Positions 63,748-64,000 of a stretch of 64,000 nt of DNA are shown in pieces; within the stretch, counting starts at the first letter, position 1, and each line of letters starts with the position of its first letter. The stretch comes from Oscillibacter sp. MSJ-31 (lineage in GTDB: Bacteria; Bacillota; Clostridia; Oscillospirales; Oscillospiraceae): the NCBI RefSeq assembly GCF_018918025.1, contig NZ_JAHLPT010000001.1:124001-188000 (forward strand), given 5' to 3'. The notes beneath the pieces were generated by a model. That model saw only the letters and a program-made list of their open reading frames with translations, did no database searches and was not told the DNA's origin. The translations under genes were made by a program, and so were the position numbers.

Positions 63748-64000
63748 CAGACCTCCATCAGTTCCTTTTCCTTCTTCTCGAGCAGGGCGTCCAGCTCCTT
63801 GCACATATCGTCGGTGAGCTTCTGCAGGTCCTTCTCGGCGATCTTCAGATCGTCCTCGGTCAGCTCGCTGGCCTTCTGCTTCTTCTTGAAGGTCTCCATC
63901 GCATCGCGGCGGATGTTGCGGATGGCGACCTTGCCGCCCTCGGCGTACTTGCGGATCTGCTTGACGAGCTCCTTGCGGCGCTCCTCGGTCAGCTGCGGGA
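63747..64000 (-). CDS. frr: ribosome recycling factor, C-terminal 83 residues (cut by window edge)
   Basis: The visible part reads [20 protein letters not shown], then [19 protein letters not shown], and ends [12 protein letters not shown]. This is the C-terminal half of Frr, which splits post-termination ribosomes with EF-G. It is the start of the frr-uppS-cdsA-dxr-rseP-ispG-polC run; the promoter lies outside the window. Confidence 0.96.
   Translation of the reverse strand, partial: PQLTEERRKELVKQIRKYAEGGKVAIRNIRRDAMETFKKKQKASELTEDDLKIAEKDLQKLTDDMCKELDALLEKKEKELMEV

Overview
This 64 kb window is a GC-rich stretch of core chromosome from an endospore-forming bacterium of class Clostridia, most likely an Oscillospiraceae/Ruminococcaceae-type gut Firmicute. 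The evidence is a complete eight-gene spoIIIA operon, sigH and yunB; both PolC and DnaE polymerases; hprK and a CcpA-type cre site; the Firmicute gene strings asp23-nusB-xseAB-ispA-dxs-tlyA-nadK-argR-recN and hprK-murB-rapZ-whiA; and strong sigma-A promoters with AGGAGG-type ribosome binding sites in an otherwise GC-rich sequence. I saw no tRNA or rRNA genes, insertion sequences, prophage or CRISPR. Apart from the 4.4-5.0 kb interval that holds rnpB, no intergenic stretch exceeds about 240 bases.

Layout. 1-4.4 kb (minus): murD, yunB, ligA and a GNAT acetyltransferase cut by the left edge. 4.5-4.9 kb (plus): RNase P RNA with its own promoter and terminator. 5-7.4 kb (minus): DUF1858 gene, then trmK, a Nif3-like gene and yebC. 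7.6-12.3 kb (minus): ruvC-ruvA-ruvB-glmM, then sigH and a zinc-ribbon gene. 12.4-14.6 kb (minus): a degenerate M28 peptidase homologue and tyrS. 14.7-23.9 kb (minus): asp23, nusB, xseA, xseB, ispA, dxs, tlyA, nadK, argR, recN. 24-28.6 kb (minus): spoIIIAA to spoIIIAH. 28.7-29.6 kb: a cysteine-rich protein with a sigma-K-like promoter. 29.7-30.3 kb (plus): a DUF4364 gene. 30.3-38 kb (minus): hprK, murB, rapZ, whiA, dnaE and a degenerate HAD protein. 38.2 kb (plus): rpmB. 38.4-44.4 kb (minus): Nudix, gpsA, plsY, der, DUF512, rpmF, yceD-like. 44.5-48.3 kb (plus): RluA-type synthase, cstA under a cre site, and an unknown membrane protein. 48.5-54.7 kb (plus): a polyamine-transport operon (XRE-cupin regulator, potA, potB, fused potC-potD, FlK-like thioesterase, radical SAM protein). 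54.8-64 kb (minus): frr (cut), uppS, cdsA, dxr, rseP, ispG, polC.

How the genes work together. Isoprenoid supply (dxs, dxr, ispG, ispA, uppS) feeds undecaprenyl carrier for the wall genes murB, murD and glmM; plsY, gpsA and cdsA build phospholipid. ruvABC, recN, ligA, xseAB, polC and dnaE cover replication and repair. sigH, yunB, the SpoIIIA channel genes and probably the Cys-rich gene serve sporulation. hprK and the cre site on cstA point to carbon catabolite control.

The least ordinary part is the polyamine operon. PotA carries two tandem Ig-like repeats inside its TOBE domain, PotC and PotD are one polypeptide, and the promoter sits between two inverted copies of an AAAC-N5-GTTT element that are probable operators for the XRE-cupin regulator. 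Two further genes (M28 and HAD homologues) keep their folds but have lost catalytic residues.
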